This document shows positions 1-9,173 of a stretch of DNA of 64,000 bases, piece after piece; positions within the stretch are counted from its first letter, which is position 1, and every line of letters starts with the position of its first letter. This stretch comes from Rattus norvegicus (lineage: Eukaryota > Chordata > Mammalia > Rodentia > Muridae), in assembly GCF_036323735.1 (NCBI RefSeq), contig NC_086028.1:24473001-24537000 (forward strand). The letters are read 5' to 3'. The notes below the pieces were generated by a model, which ran no database searches, was not told the DNA's origin, and worked only from the letters and a program-made list of their open reading frames with translations. Position numbers and translations under genes: made by a program.

Positions 1-1868
1 GCAGGCATATATTTTAGAAGTCATTAAGGTTAAAGAAAAAGCTGTGGCTCCGGGTAGAGAGCTTAACAGAGTGAGATATTTTGGGCTAAAGTCCTGGTTT
101 GATGTGTTGCTTATTGATACTGAAATTAAAAAAAGGTATTTGGTTTGTTTTATGAATTACACAGCTAAAGGCCATATGGCTCGTTGATGCCGGCTAGCGA
201 GGCTTTGTGGTTACTTTTGATATATACCACAACAGGAAGCTCGAATTCTCTTAACGTGGGCTCCACGGGAACTTTGGGATAATTTCCCGATATCACAAAG
301 TACAAAAGCCTATCAGGCTCCTTGTTTAGCTTACTTCCTTTTTTATAAATTTGTTTAATATCCATGATGGGTGTGACTTTGAGTTTTATGATTATATTAT
401 TACTCTGGGAGAGAGTGCAAGATACAAGCTTTTCTGGTTTCAGACTAAGGAACACAGTATTTTGGGAGAAAGATTTTGTCTTTGTGCTTTTAAAAAATGT
501 GATTAGGCTCTGGAAACCTCACGAGTCATACTGATCAGATTTGATAGAGGTAGACCGGCTGAAAAATTTAGTCAGGAGAATCAAACAAAAAGATATCTCG
601 ATTCTAAACTTTTGTCTTGAGAGTTGTATTTTACAGAGCGTGCGTACCTACTTGGAATCCTGGTCTCAAGGACTTTCAGCTGGGTCCAGTCCAGACACAT
701 CTTGCTTCAGCATTTGCTTCATTCTTCCTATCCCCTACCCGCAAGGATATCTCAACGCCCCTGTACAGCTTGAAGAAGTTATGGAGGAGTCATCACCCCA
801 ATTCCCTGGACTTTGGGGGGCTGAAAATGGTTATTCTAAAGTTGTTTTTATGAGGAATTTAAAATTGGTTGTAACTTAACAGGGAGGAATTAGCTAGATT
901 GAATTGTACAGTCATAATCTCATTTGGTAACTAAACTTAAATCATATCTTTGCTTTGGTATAGAATTTATTTGTCAAATGAGTTAAAAGTACAAGGTTTA
1001 GAGCCAGCCCTTCTATTGATGTCATAACAAACTTCTGAGTTGATTACACATGTGAGTTAAGGGCCAAATAGCAAACATATTACCGATGTTGTGAGAGAAC
1101 TTTCAAGATATTATTAAGATATAAAGACAACAGTCCAGATTGTCTTATATAGATAGGTGGTTTTCAAAAACGTCAGAAATCCACAAAATTTGAGATTTAA
1201 AGTTATTTATCTTTTGTTGAGACATATCTGCTCCTAACAGTTACCCTTTGGTGGATTTAATGAAGAATGTGAACATCTCTACCTCCAGGTGAGACAATAC
1301 TTTGTGGCTAGGCAGCCACTACACAAAACTGCCTGTTTCATCTGCAGACTAATACTGTCCGGAAAAGGACAAATTATGCAGAATAGTTGACTGATAAACT
1401 CTGCTAAGACAGGGTGATCAGCCCTTCTGCATTTCTAGAGTCTGTCAGTTGATTTTGAGCCAGGAGGCTGAAGACTAGTGCTCACATGTTGCTAACAGGG
1501 GACTGTGCTAGTGGAGATTTGTCTCTACAACCTCTCAGTTCTGGAAGCCGTGTTAGGCTTCCTATGTGTATAGATATTTGGTCATTCCCAGATTTCTGGC
1601 AGGGTTGAAGACATTATAGTCTCATAGCCTATCAGGCTGTTTAACTCTAAATATACATATTTTATTGGATAGTTATCAGGTAGTATACAAGCTAGCCAAG
1701 ATATAATACAGATTTTAAGCCTTTCTTAAGCTGGAATGGAACGTTCTGTTTAACTGATATAGTGATGGACTGGGTGTTGAGTATATCAAATGCTTTATAA
1801 ATTGTAGAATGGTAATTGTACTCAATATATAAGTGAAAAGGCTTTTTAACTGGACAAAAAGGGTGAAA
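1..1868 (+). mobile_element. Possible internal region of an old endogenous retrovirus-like element
   Basis: This stretch has no long intact gene; its best frame is only 112 codons (541-879). The main reason to call it retrovirus-derived is its end: a purine-rich run at 1854-1868, resembling a polypurine tract, lies directly before a TG dinucleotide that could begin an LTR. The general look recalls mys-like (MYSERV-type) rodent elements, but I did not recognise a gag, pol or env motif and cannot align it. Both strands carry many stops. It could also be ordinary intergenic DNA with a chance purine run. Confidence 0.33.
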
Positions 1869-2345
1869 TGTTGTGGTTAGCCCTGAAGTTACTGTATTTT
1901 AATGCTAATTCCACTCCCCCAAGGACAGTTGCCTAATCAAGGACTCAGAACTCAGGTGACTTCACCAGAACCACCTCTCCATTGAATTTGTAAAGTACTG
2001 GTGAGGGCCAGGTACAGGATAGAAGGAGGCCTGTTATTGAAGGAGAAGGAAGGATGGGCTGGGAAGAAATTTGAAGGAAGAGGAAGAGACTAAGAGAGAG
2101 AGGAGGAGACAGGAGGGAGAGAGGTGAGAAGCCGTGGCAGGACAAGATGGCAGGTGATGTTAAGATTCTGCTCTGTGTATTTACAGGTTGTTATTAATGT
2201 TCTCAAGGGATGGATAGTACCGGGCTTTGTATGTTTAAGTGGGCAATTATATCTTACCAATTGGATCTAAAAAAAACCACTTTAAATCAAATGTTTGCAA
2301 TAAAGATAGAAGTTTGAGAATGTATATCAAAATAAATTAAATGGT
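1869..2345 (+). mobile_element. Candidate LTR following a polypurine-like tract
   Basis: The segment starts with TGTTGTGG directly after the purine run at 1854-1868. It is GA-rich in the middle (2040-2130) and contains a possible polyadenylation signal, AATAAA, near 2300. The 3' boundary is unclear because no matching CA end or target-site duplication was found; a B4 SINE begins just beyond. Assignment as a solo or 3' LTR is tentative. Confidence 0.33.
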
Positions 2346-2366
2346 GCGTATAAAGTTTCATCAAGG

Positions 2367-2665
2367 GCAGGGGAGATAACCCACTGGATAAAGCACTCAT
2401 TGTGCAAAGCTCGTGGTCAGAATTTTGTTGCCCAGAACCCACATATAATCCCTGCTTGGCTGGGGTGGTGAAAAACAGGAGAAACTCCAAAGCTTGCAGT
2501 ATAACTAGCCTTGTGTTCAGTGATGGTCAAGTAACCCTGCTTCACAAATAGGCAGAAGGTGAGGATAAGCATCCAAGGTAGTCCTTACTTCCATGGGCAC
2601 ATTCATTTATAAATACACCCATGACCATGGAAATGATATACACTGCACACACACACCATACATTC
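2367..2665 (+). mobile_element. B4-type SINE
   Basis: A tRNA-derived head (GGGGAGATAACCCACTGGAT, matching the usual 'gagatggctcagtgg' box A region) is followed by 'cagaacccacat', a B1-like centre and a terminal CA-rich tail (ACACACACAC near 2650). This order is typical of rodent B4 elements. It is heavily mutated, so it is an old copy with no coding function. Confidence 0.78.
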
Positions 2666-3539
2666 ACACATTTTCAAAAACAGAAGCCCAATATAGAACT
2701 CACCATTTCCACTAGTGTCATAAGAATCTGAAAAATATTTGTGAAATAATTAGGAAGAGATAAATGGGAAAATAGAAATAGAGATGAGGGTCAATAAGAA
2801 GATGGCAAAACCTCAACTTAAACCTTAATTTAAGTATGATACCTATTTAAAAAATATATAATGAACGTGACATTGAGGTGTTCTATTTTGGTTTATTTCA
2901 TTTGGTTTAGCATATTTCCAGAGCTTAAATGCTTAAAGTGCAAGCCAAGTTACCCACTTCTTTCAGAAGCACGATGCCTTGGAAATGGACATTTTTTTCT
3001 GAACAGTAGTGAATGTGTCCTAAAAAATAAACTTAGCACTCTCCCCTTTCTGCAATATATCTGATGATGCTATTAGAACATGTACCTGGCTGCCAGAAGT
3101 GCAAGTGCAATAGGGATGTAACTATCCGTTCAGTGGTTAGGAATGAGTCTTCAGTAAAGGAATGTGATTTTCAGGATCTGCATCTGAGATAAACTAGTTC
3201 TCTCGGCATGATGAGAGTGAGCATGCAGTGCAGCACTGGTTCTGAGACTTGGGCAAACCTTCACCATCGTCCCAGACCATTTAGATCCCAGAATGACAAG
3301 GATTTCTAAAGCCTGGAAGTCCATAAGAGTAGCTGATAGACTCAGGGTCAGTGGCGTCCCACTTACCCATATGGGGCTCTTCTTGCAGTATCCTTATGTT
3401 GAAAAGCGTCAAGGGATCTCTTTGGAAACTCCTGTCATTCATAAGGATTTTATCATAATTATCCAATCAACTTCAACAGTCTCCTAACACCCTCTTCAAC
3501 TTAAGGATTTCAACATAAGAATTTTTATTTTTGTTTTAC
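2666..3539. other. Single-copy-looking intergenic sequence
   Basis: I recognise no repeat family, gene or RNA here. Two overlapping frames of about 60 codons (3281-3487, on opposite strands) have no recognisable motif and look like chance. Confidence 0.5.
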
Positions 3540-3645
3540 CTTTTATTTTTTGGAGACAAAATCCCATGTGTAGCAAAGTCTACATTGAATACATGAACTC
3601 CTGACTCCCATTTTGAATTCTGAGATTACAGGCATGTACCAATAC
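3540..3645 (-). mobile_element. Old B1-type SINE (7SL-derived), partial
   Basis: Read on the minus strand, it shows the B1 pattern: 'ggcatgtacc' with 'gagattacaggcatg', the 'gaactc' motif and an A-rich end, seen on the plus strand as a T-rich start and 'gagacaaaatccc'. The divergence and short length suggest a proto-B1 type. Confidence 0.68.
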
Positions 3646-3659
3646 CTAAAATATTCAAA

Positions 3660-3770
3660 TTTACTGTAAGTACTAATATTTATATCCCATATATATACAT
3701 ATTTCATGTGTATATACACATATTTCAAATATATATACACATATGTATATATATATATTTGAAATATTTT
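3660..3770. repeat. AT-rich, TA/TATG-type simple sequence
   Basis: Alternating TA and CATA units, with 'gtatatatatatat' near 3746-3758, make an imperfect microsatellite. No gene is present. Confidence 0.75.
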
Positions 3771-4139
3771 CTCTTGAATCAGGAAGTCAATGGTAATTAT
3801 TGATTATTTTCATTAGTAAACATGACTTTTACAAGCAAATCTCATTAAAATATACATATAACATGACTCTATATCCCATAATAACTCAATCCTATTATAA
3901 GACATTTTCATTTTAGTAAAAAGCTATAGTAATTTACGTAAAACACCAGCCAAGTAAAACCAAAACACTGATGTGTCAAAAGTAGACATTTTTAAATTTG
4001 CCAGGTAACAAAATAAAGGTTAGTTTGCTGCTTGTATAATAGACATACTTTAGAGTACTCTTATTAGATGGTCAGGCATCAATGAGATGTATAATAATAA
4101 TATTTAGGTTGATGTATCATGTCATGTTGGTGAAATATT
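3771..4139. other. AT-rich intergenic sequence
   Basis: Nothing recognisable: no open frame, SINE or RNA gene is visible. Confidence 0.5.
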
Positions 4140-4470
4140 AGCTGAGAGCTATTGGTAGTTGAGGGCTGGGTAGGGAAGAAATGCTGCTTTACTTCAGTGT
4201 TGTGGTCCAAGACATGATATTCATGGTGCCATAGACCAACAGGAATATACATTGGATTATCTGAAAAGAGCAGATTAAAAATAAAAATAAGAGAGGGACG
4301 GCTAAAAGGAAGATGAAGAGGGTAAACAAGGCACGAAGTTAGGAGGTTGGTGTGGGAGCTCGTATCTAGAATGGAAGAAGTTAGAGGTGGAAAGTGAAGA
4401 TGGAGATTATATGATATTAATAACCTGTATCTGTGTATGAAATTGCCAAACAATAAATATGTTTGAAACT
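4140..4470 (+). mobile_element. L1 3' UTR fragment, old rodent type
   Basis: It begins with 'gagctattggtagttgaggg', a phrase typical of old rodent L1 3' UTRs. It passes through a purine-rich zone (4280-4400) and ends near 'gaaattgccaaacaataaat', which resembles the usual L1 3' end before poly(A). No ORF2 sequence is attached, so it is a 5'-truncated insertion. Confidence 0.65.
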
Positions 4471-4565
4471 TTCAGTGTCAGATGGTTTGAGCTATATAAT
4501 GGCTATTCACCTAAACAAGGAACAGTAGTCAAATAGAAAAATATTAAATAGGAAAATGTTGAATT

Positions 4566-4718
4566 TGGTTTTGTTTTATTGAGACAAAAGTTCATTCTGT
4601 ATCCTTGGCTAGCCTGAACTCCATGTAAGTCCCATGGCAAATAAGCTTATAAAGAACCACCTACTTCAATTCAGAGTCTTGAGATGAAAGGCATGCCCCA
4701 CTATATCTAGCTATAATA
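4566..4718 (-). mobile_element. Old B1-type SINE
   Basis: On the plus strand it reads as a reversed B1: T-rich start, 'gagacaaaagttcattctgt', 'ggctagcctgaactcc' and 'gagatgaaaggcatgcccca'. It is diverged, so an old insertion. Confidence 0.75.
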
Positions 4719-4937
4719 TTCTTAAATATTATATCTTCATCTCTACCTAATTACTAACTGTAAAATTTATGCATCCACACTTTTTGTAAACCCATCTTAA
4801 ATCATCCATAGACCGCCCCTCCCCACTTCCAGAAGACTAACTAGGCTTCCTATAGACCTTTTCACCTCTCTCCTTCCCCAGAAACATTCTCCATGGTCTA
4901 CGACACAGCACTAGCTACAGCCTCCCAGCTCCACTGT
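4719..4937. other. Intergenic sequence before L1
   Basis: C-rich, single-copy-looking sequence. No gene or known repeat was recognised. Confidence 0.45.
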
Positions 4938-5190
4938 CCACTAAAATCAAGAATGAGGCAAGACTGTTCACTCTCTGTATGTATTCAATATAGATTTTGA
5001 AGTTCTAACTAGAGCAAAAATACAACTAAAGAAAATCAAGGGAATCCATTGGGAAAAAAAGAAATCAAAGTATCACTATTTACAGATGGTTTGATAGTAT
5101 ACATAAGTGACTCCAAAAATTCTACTACAGAATTCTTACAACTGATGAACAGCTTTAGCAAAGTGACTGGATACAAGATTAACTTTACAA

Positions 5191-5551
5191 AAAAGAAGAG
5201 AAGAAGAAGAAGAAGAAGAAGAAGAAGAAGAAGAAGAAGAAGAAGGAGAAGGAGAAGGAGAAGGAGAAGGAGAAGGAGAAGGAGAAGGAGAAGGAGAAGG
5301 AGAAGGAGAAGGAGAAGGAGAAGGAGAAGGAGAAGGAGAAGGAGAAGGAGAAGGAGAAGGAGAAGGAGAAGGAGAAGGAGAAAAGGAGAGGGAGAGGGAG
5401 AGGGAGAGGGAGAGGGAGAGGCAGAGGCAGAGGCAGAGGCAGAGGCAGAGGCAGAGGCAGAGGCAGAGGCAGAGGCAGAGGCAGAGGCAGAGGCAGAGGC
5501 AGAGGCAGAGGCAGAGGCAGAGGCAGAGGCAGAGGCAGAGGCAGAGGCAGA
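5191..5551 (+). repeat. Compound purine microsatellite: (GAA)n, (GGAGAA)n, (GGGAGA)n, (GGCAGA)n
   Basis: Four blocks follow one another: (AAG)n at 5191-5243, (GGAGAA)n at about 5244-5384, a short (GGGAGA)n at 5385-5419 and (GGCAGA)n at about 5420-5551. The first three are pure purine on the plus strand. The tract lies inside L1 ORF2 between residues equivalent to KINS and NKSVAF, and L1 sequence resumes on both sides. All six frames are open across most of it, giving long low-complexity reading frames (poly-Arg, Gly-Glu, Ala-Glu on plus) that are an artefact of the repeat. Confidence 0.97.
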
Positions 5552-6151
5552 AAATCAATCCCCATCCTATCTGCAAAAAAAGATAAATAGACTGAGAAAG
5601 AAATTGGGGAAACAATATCCTTCACAATAGGCACAAATAGTATAAAATAATTTGGTATAACTCAAACCGAGCAATTGAAAGATCTGTATGACAAGAACTT
5701 CAACTCTTTGAAGAAAGAAATTGGAGAAGATATTGTAAGATGGAGACATCTCCCAAGTTAATGGATTGGTAGGATTAATACAGTTAAAGTATCCATTTTA
5801 CCATAGCAATGCACAGATTCAACACAATCCCAATCAAACTTCCAACACAGTTCTTTAAAGACCTTGAAATAACAATACTCGGCTTTGTATGAAAAAACAA
5901 AACAAAATAAGTGCAGATAGCTAAAACATTCTGAACAAAGAAAAGAAAAAGAAATCCAAAAGCATTTGCATCCCTCATTTCAAGCTATACTACAGAGCTA
6001 CAGTAACGAAAACTGCATGGTGTTGGTATAACAGACAGATGGAACAATGACATGAAATGGAAGGTGCAGAAGTAAATCCACATACCTCTGAACAGTTGAG
6101 TTTGACAAAGAAGCCAAAATTATACAATGATAAAAAGAAAGCATAATCAAA

Positions 6152-6183
<32 letters not shown>

Positions 6184-6987
6184 AACTAGATGCCTGCATG
6201 TAGAAAAACACAACTAGATCCATATATCTGACCCTGCACAAAACTCAAATCCAAGTGAATCAAACACCTCAACATAAAACCAGATATGCTGAACCTGGTA
6301 TAAGAAAGTGAGAAACCTTGAAGCATTGACACAGTAGACAATTTCCTGAACAGACCACCCATAGTACAAACACTAACATGTACAATTAATTGATGGGACC
6401 TCATGAAACTGAAAAAAATCTGTAAGGCAAATGGTACTGGCCATAGGACAAAATAGCAGTCTATGGAATGGAAAAGAAGATCTTTACCACCCCTAAATCT
6501 AGCATCCAAAATCTAATATCCAAAGTCTAATATACAAAATATAAAAACATAAACGAAACAAAAACAACCCAATAATCCATTTAAAAATGGTGTAAAGAGC
6601 TAAACAGAGCATTCCCATCAGAGGAATCTCAAATGGCAGAGAAACACTTAAAGAAATATTGAACATCTTTAGCCATGAGGGAAATGCATGTCAAGGTGAC
6701 CCTGAGATTGCATCTTAGACCTGTCAGAATGGCTGGTATCAAAACCATAAGGGACAGCTTATACAGGCGAGGATACGGAACAAGGGAAACACACCTCCAT
6801 TGCTGGTGACAGCATAAACTTGTATAACTACCTTGGGAATCAATACGGCATTTTTCAGAAAATTAGGAATAGATCTATCTCATGATCCACTCTCGAGATA
6901 CCACTCTTGACCATAGAACCAAAGAATGTTCTATCCTACCCCAGAAAACTTATTCAAATATGTTCATACCAGCTTTATTTGTAATAT

Positions 6988-7047
6988 CCAGGAACAGTAA
7001 AACAAAACAAAACAAAACAAAACAAAACCAAACAAAACAAAACAAAC
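6988..7047 (+). repeat. (CAAAA)n simple repeat inside L1
   Basis: About ten imperfect copies of AAAAC/CAAAA lie at the point where L1 ORF2 homology ends and the 3' UTR begins. A smaller run of the same unit is at 6150-6185. Confidence 0.9.
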
Positions 7048-7050
7048 GAA

Positions 7051-8149
7051 CAAAAAACAGGCTACAATCTACATACCCAGAGAAGCAAGGGGTCTTTAAG
7101 GGGAAAGGGATACATTAATTTCTCTGAAAAGGAGGAATAGAATAGATATTGTGGATGGAAAGGAGGGATCAGTTTAGGGGGAAATGGGGGGAAAGAATAC
7201 TGTGAAAGACAACTGGAATTGGAGGGATGTCTTGGGGACAAGTTAAAAACCTAGTGCATTGGAAATTCCCAGGAATCTACAGAGGTGACCTTAACTAACT
7301 GATTCCAGGCAGTGGGGGATTTGGAATCTGAACTGTCCATCTCCTGTAACAAGGCAAGACTTCCTTCCAGTGGAGGGATTGGGATTTTAAGACAGCCATA
7401 TAACTTTAGACTTTCAATTCATCCCGCTTTCAAGATGTGCTGAGGTAAAATAGGCACAGAAATTGTGACCTGCCCAGCCTGAGACCGAGGCCACGAAAAG
7501 GATATTCTAGGATAGAATAAAATATGACTGGCAGGACAAAAGCCAGTGAAATGATTCCTAATGATATTCTTGTAGTAGTATTCTGCTATACTCATAGATG
7601 ACTGCACAACCCAATTGTCATCAAAGCATCTCCATCCAGGAACAAAGGAAAACAAATGCAGAGATCCACAGAAAAACATTAAGCAGAGCCCAAGCAATTC
7701 TGCAAAGAAGGTAGAAGGAGAATCGTAGGAGCCAGCAGACTCAAGGATACTGTAAGAAAATCCACAGAATCAACTAACCTGCACGCAAAGGTGACCATGG
7801 AGACTGAACCTACAATCAAGGAGCCTGCATGGGACTGACCTAGGCCCTCTGTATTATTTTACATTTGTGTAGCTTCGTCATCTTTGGGCAAGTGGTGGCT
7901 GTCTCTGATTATTTTGCTGTTTTTTCAGACCCTTTTCTTCATACTGGGTTATATCTTCCAGCCTTAATTTAAGAAGGGGTGCCTATTCTTATTGTGACCT
8001 GATAATCCATGTTTGATTGATATTGATGGGAATTCTGCCCTTTTCTGAAGAGAAAGGAGAGGATGGTGGGAGAGGGGGTAGAAGCAAAGGGAAAGGAGAG
8101 AGGGATATCGACAAGAAGGGGAGGGGAAAACTATGCTCAGGATGTAAAA
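7051..8149 (+). mobile_element. Lx-type L1 3' UTR
   Basis: It opens with 'ctacatacccagagaagcaa', followed by a G-rich stretch (7130-7200) and 'aacctagtgcattggaaatt', all typical of Lx-family 3' UTRs. A purine-rich block at 8048-8120 precedes the A-rich tail. No coding function. Confidence 0.85.
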
Positions 8150-8162
8150 CAACAATAACAAC

Positions 8163-8196
<34 letters not shown>

Positions 8197-8205
8197 GTTT
8201 TAAAA
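8150..8205 (+). repeat. (AAT)n/(AAC)n A-rich tail of L1
   Basis: Imperfect AAC units give way to about eleven AAT units. The position directly after the 3' UTR suggests a microsatellite grown from the L1 poly(A) tail. Confidence 0.9.
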
Positions 8206-8235
8206 AGGAGATTGTAGTAACAACAACAACAAAAA

Positions 8236-8411
8236 TCGGATGTGGAGCTGAAGAGGTAGATCAGATGGTAAGGGTATTTCATACTTCTACTGGGGACCCA
8301 GATGATTTTCCGATATCCACATGGTGGCTTGCTTACATTTGTAACTCCAGTTCCAAGGGAACAGAAACCCAGGCAAATACTCCTCTCCCCCTCTCTCTCA
8401 CATGGGCATGT
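8236..8411 (+). mobile_element. B3 (B2-family) SINE, cut by the L1 insertion
   Basis: The tRNA-derived head 'tggagctgaagaggtagatc' is followed by 'ccacatggtggcttgcttac' and 'gtaactccagttccaaggga', diagnostic of B3. The tail is interrupted after 8411 by the 16-bp TSD and the full-length L1; what remains of the tail would lie just after 15075. The SINE therefore predates the L1. Confidence 0.85.
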
Positions 8412-8427
8412 GTGCTTGTGTATTTTT
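8412..8427. repeat. Left target-site duplication of the 8428-15059 L1
   Basis: GTGCTTGTGTATTTTT occurs here and again, identical, at 15060-15075. A 16-bp perfect direct repeat flanking an L1 with a poly(A) end marks target-primed reverse transcription. Confidence 0.92.
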
Positions 8428-8462
8428 TTTTCTTCCTTCTTGTTTCTGTTTATTTTTTTTTT

Positions 8463-9173
8463 TTATTAACTTGAGTATTTCTTATATACATTTCGAGTGT
8501 TATTCCCTTTCCCGGTTTCCGGGCAAACATCCCCCTCCCCCCTCCCCTTCCTTATGGGTGTTCCCCTCCCAACCCTCCCACCATTGCCGCCCTCCCCCCA
8601 TAGACTAGTTCACTGGGGGTTCAGTCTTAGCAGGACCCAGGGCTTCCCCTTCCACTGGTGCTCTTACTAGGATATTCATTGCTACCTATGGGGTCAGAGT
8701 CCAGGGTCAGTCCATGTATAGTCTTTAGGTAGTGGCTTAGTCCCTGGAAGCTCTGGTTGCTTGGCATTGTTGTACTTTTGGGGTCTCGAGCCCCTTCAAG
8801 CTCTTCCAGTTCTTTCTCTGATTCCTTCAATAGGGGACCTATTCTCAGTTCAGTGGTTTGCTGCTGGCATTCGCCTCTGTATTTGCTGTATTCTGGCTGT
8901 GTCTCTCAGGAGCGATCTACATCCGGCTCCTGTCGGTCTGCACTTCTTTGCTTCATCCATCTAGTCCAATTGGGTGGCTGTATATGTATGGGCCAAATGT
9001 GGGACAGGCTCTGAATGGGTGTTCCTTCAGTCTCTGTTTTAATCTTTGCCTCTCCCTTCCCTGCCAAGGGTATTCTTTTTCCTCATTTAAAGAAGGAGTG
9101 AAGCATTCACATTTTGATCATCCGTCTTGAGTTTCGTTTGTTCTAGGGATCTAGGGTAATTCAAGCATTTGGG
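8463..9173 (-). mobile_element. L1 3' UTR with polypurine tract
   Basis: Non-coding 3' region of the young L1, between the ORF2 stop (9174-9176) and the poly(A) tail. It contains a G-rich run on the element's sense strand at 8527-8552. Near-identical copies of this UTR recur at 16214-16649, 26696-27182, 57994-58710 and 61960-62670. Short frames on either strand here are not genes. Confidence 0.93.
8527..8552 (-). promoter_or_regulatory. G-rich, quadruplex-capable tract in L1 3' UTR
   Basis: On the L1 sense strand this reads as four or more G runs of 4-6 with very short loops. G-quadruplex potential in L1 3' UTRs is a known property of the family; folding here is inferred. Confidence 0.7.

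Larger units (their letters stand above)
4938..7050 (+). pseudogene. L1 ORF2 remnant (reverse transcriptase to C-terminus)
   Basis: This is the decayed C-terminal half of L1 ORF2p, the endonuclease/reverse transcriptase of LINE-1. Visible pieces include KVSLFTDGLIVYI near 5066-5104, which aligns with the catalytic FADD-type motif C but reads FTDG, so the second aspartate is lost. It is followed by the conserved KINS-like segment. A 361-bp microsatellite then splits the frame. Downstream, fragments resembling the thumb and C-terminal domains ('ttaccatagcaatgcacaga', 'agagctacagtaacgaaaac') can be followed with many stops and indels. A (CAAAA)n run sits near the end. It cannot encode a working protein. 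ORF2p is normally about 1275 residues; less than half is represented here. Confidence 0.85.
4938..8217 (+). mobile_element. 5'-truncated old L1 (Lx-like), plus strand
   Basis: L1 homology begins near 4938 inside the ORF2 reverse transcriptase region, runs through a decayed ORF2 to about 7050 and then an Lx-type 3' UTR, ending in an A-rich (AAT)n tail at about 8150-8205. ORF1, the endonuclease domain and the 5' UTR are missing, as is usual for incomplete reverse transcription. ORF2 is interrupted by a large microsatellite at 5191-5551. No clear target-site duplication was found. Confidence 0.88.

Noticed and set aside
541..879. 112-codon plus frame near the left end
   Set aside because: No recognisable domain, low-complexity-free but without homology I know; a second overlapping frame of 78 codons is equally open.
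5049..5630. 193-codon plus frame with an arginine-rich core
   Set aside because: It is a start from L1 ORF2 followed by microsatellite translation; both strands are equally open.
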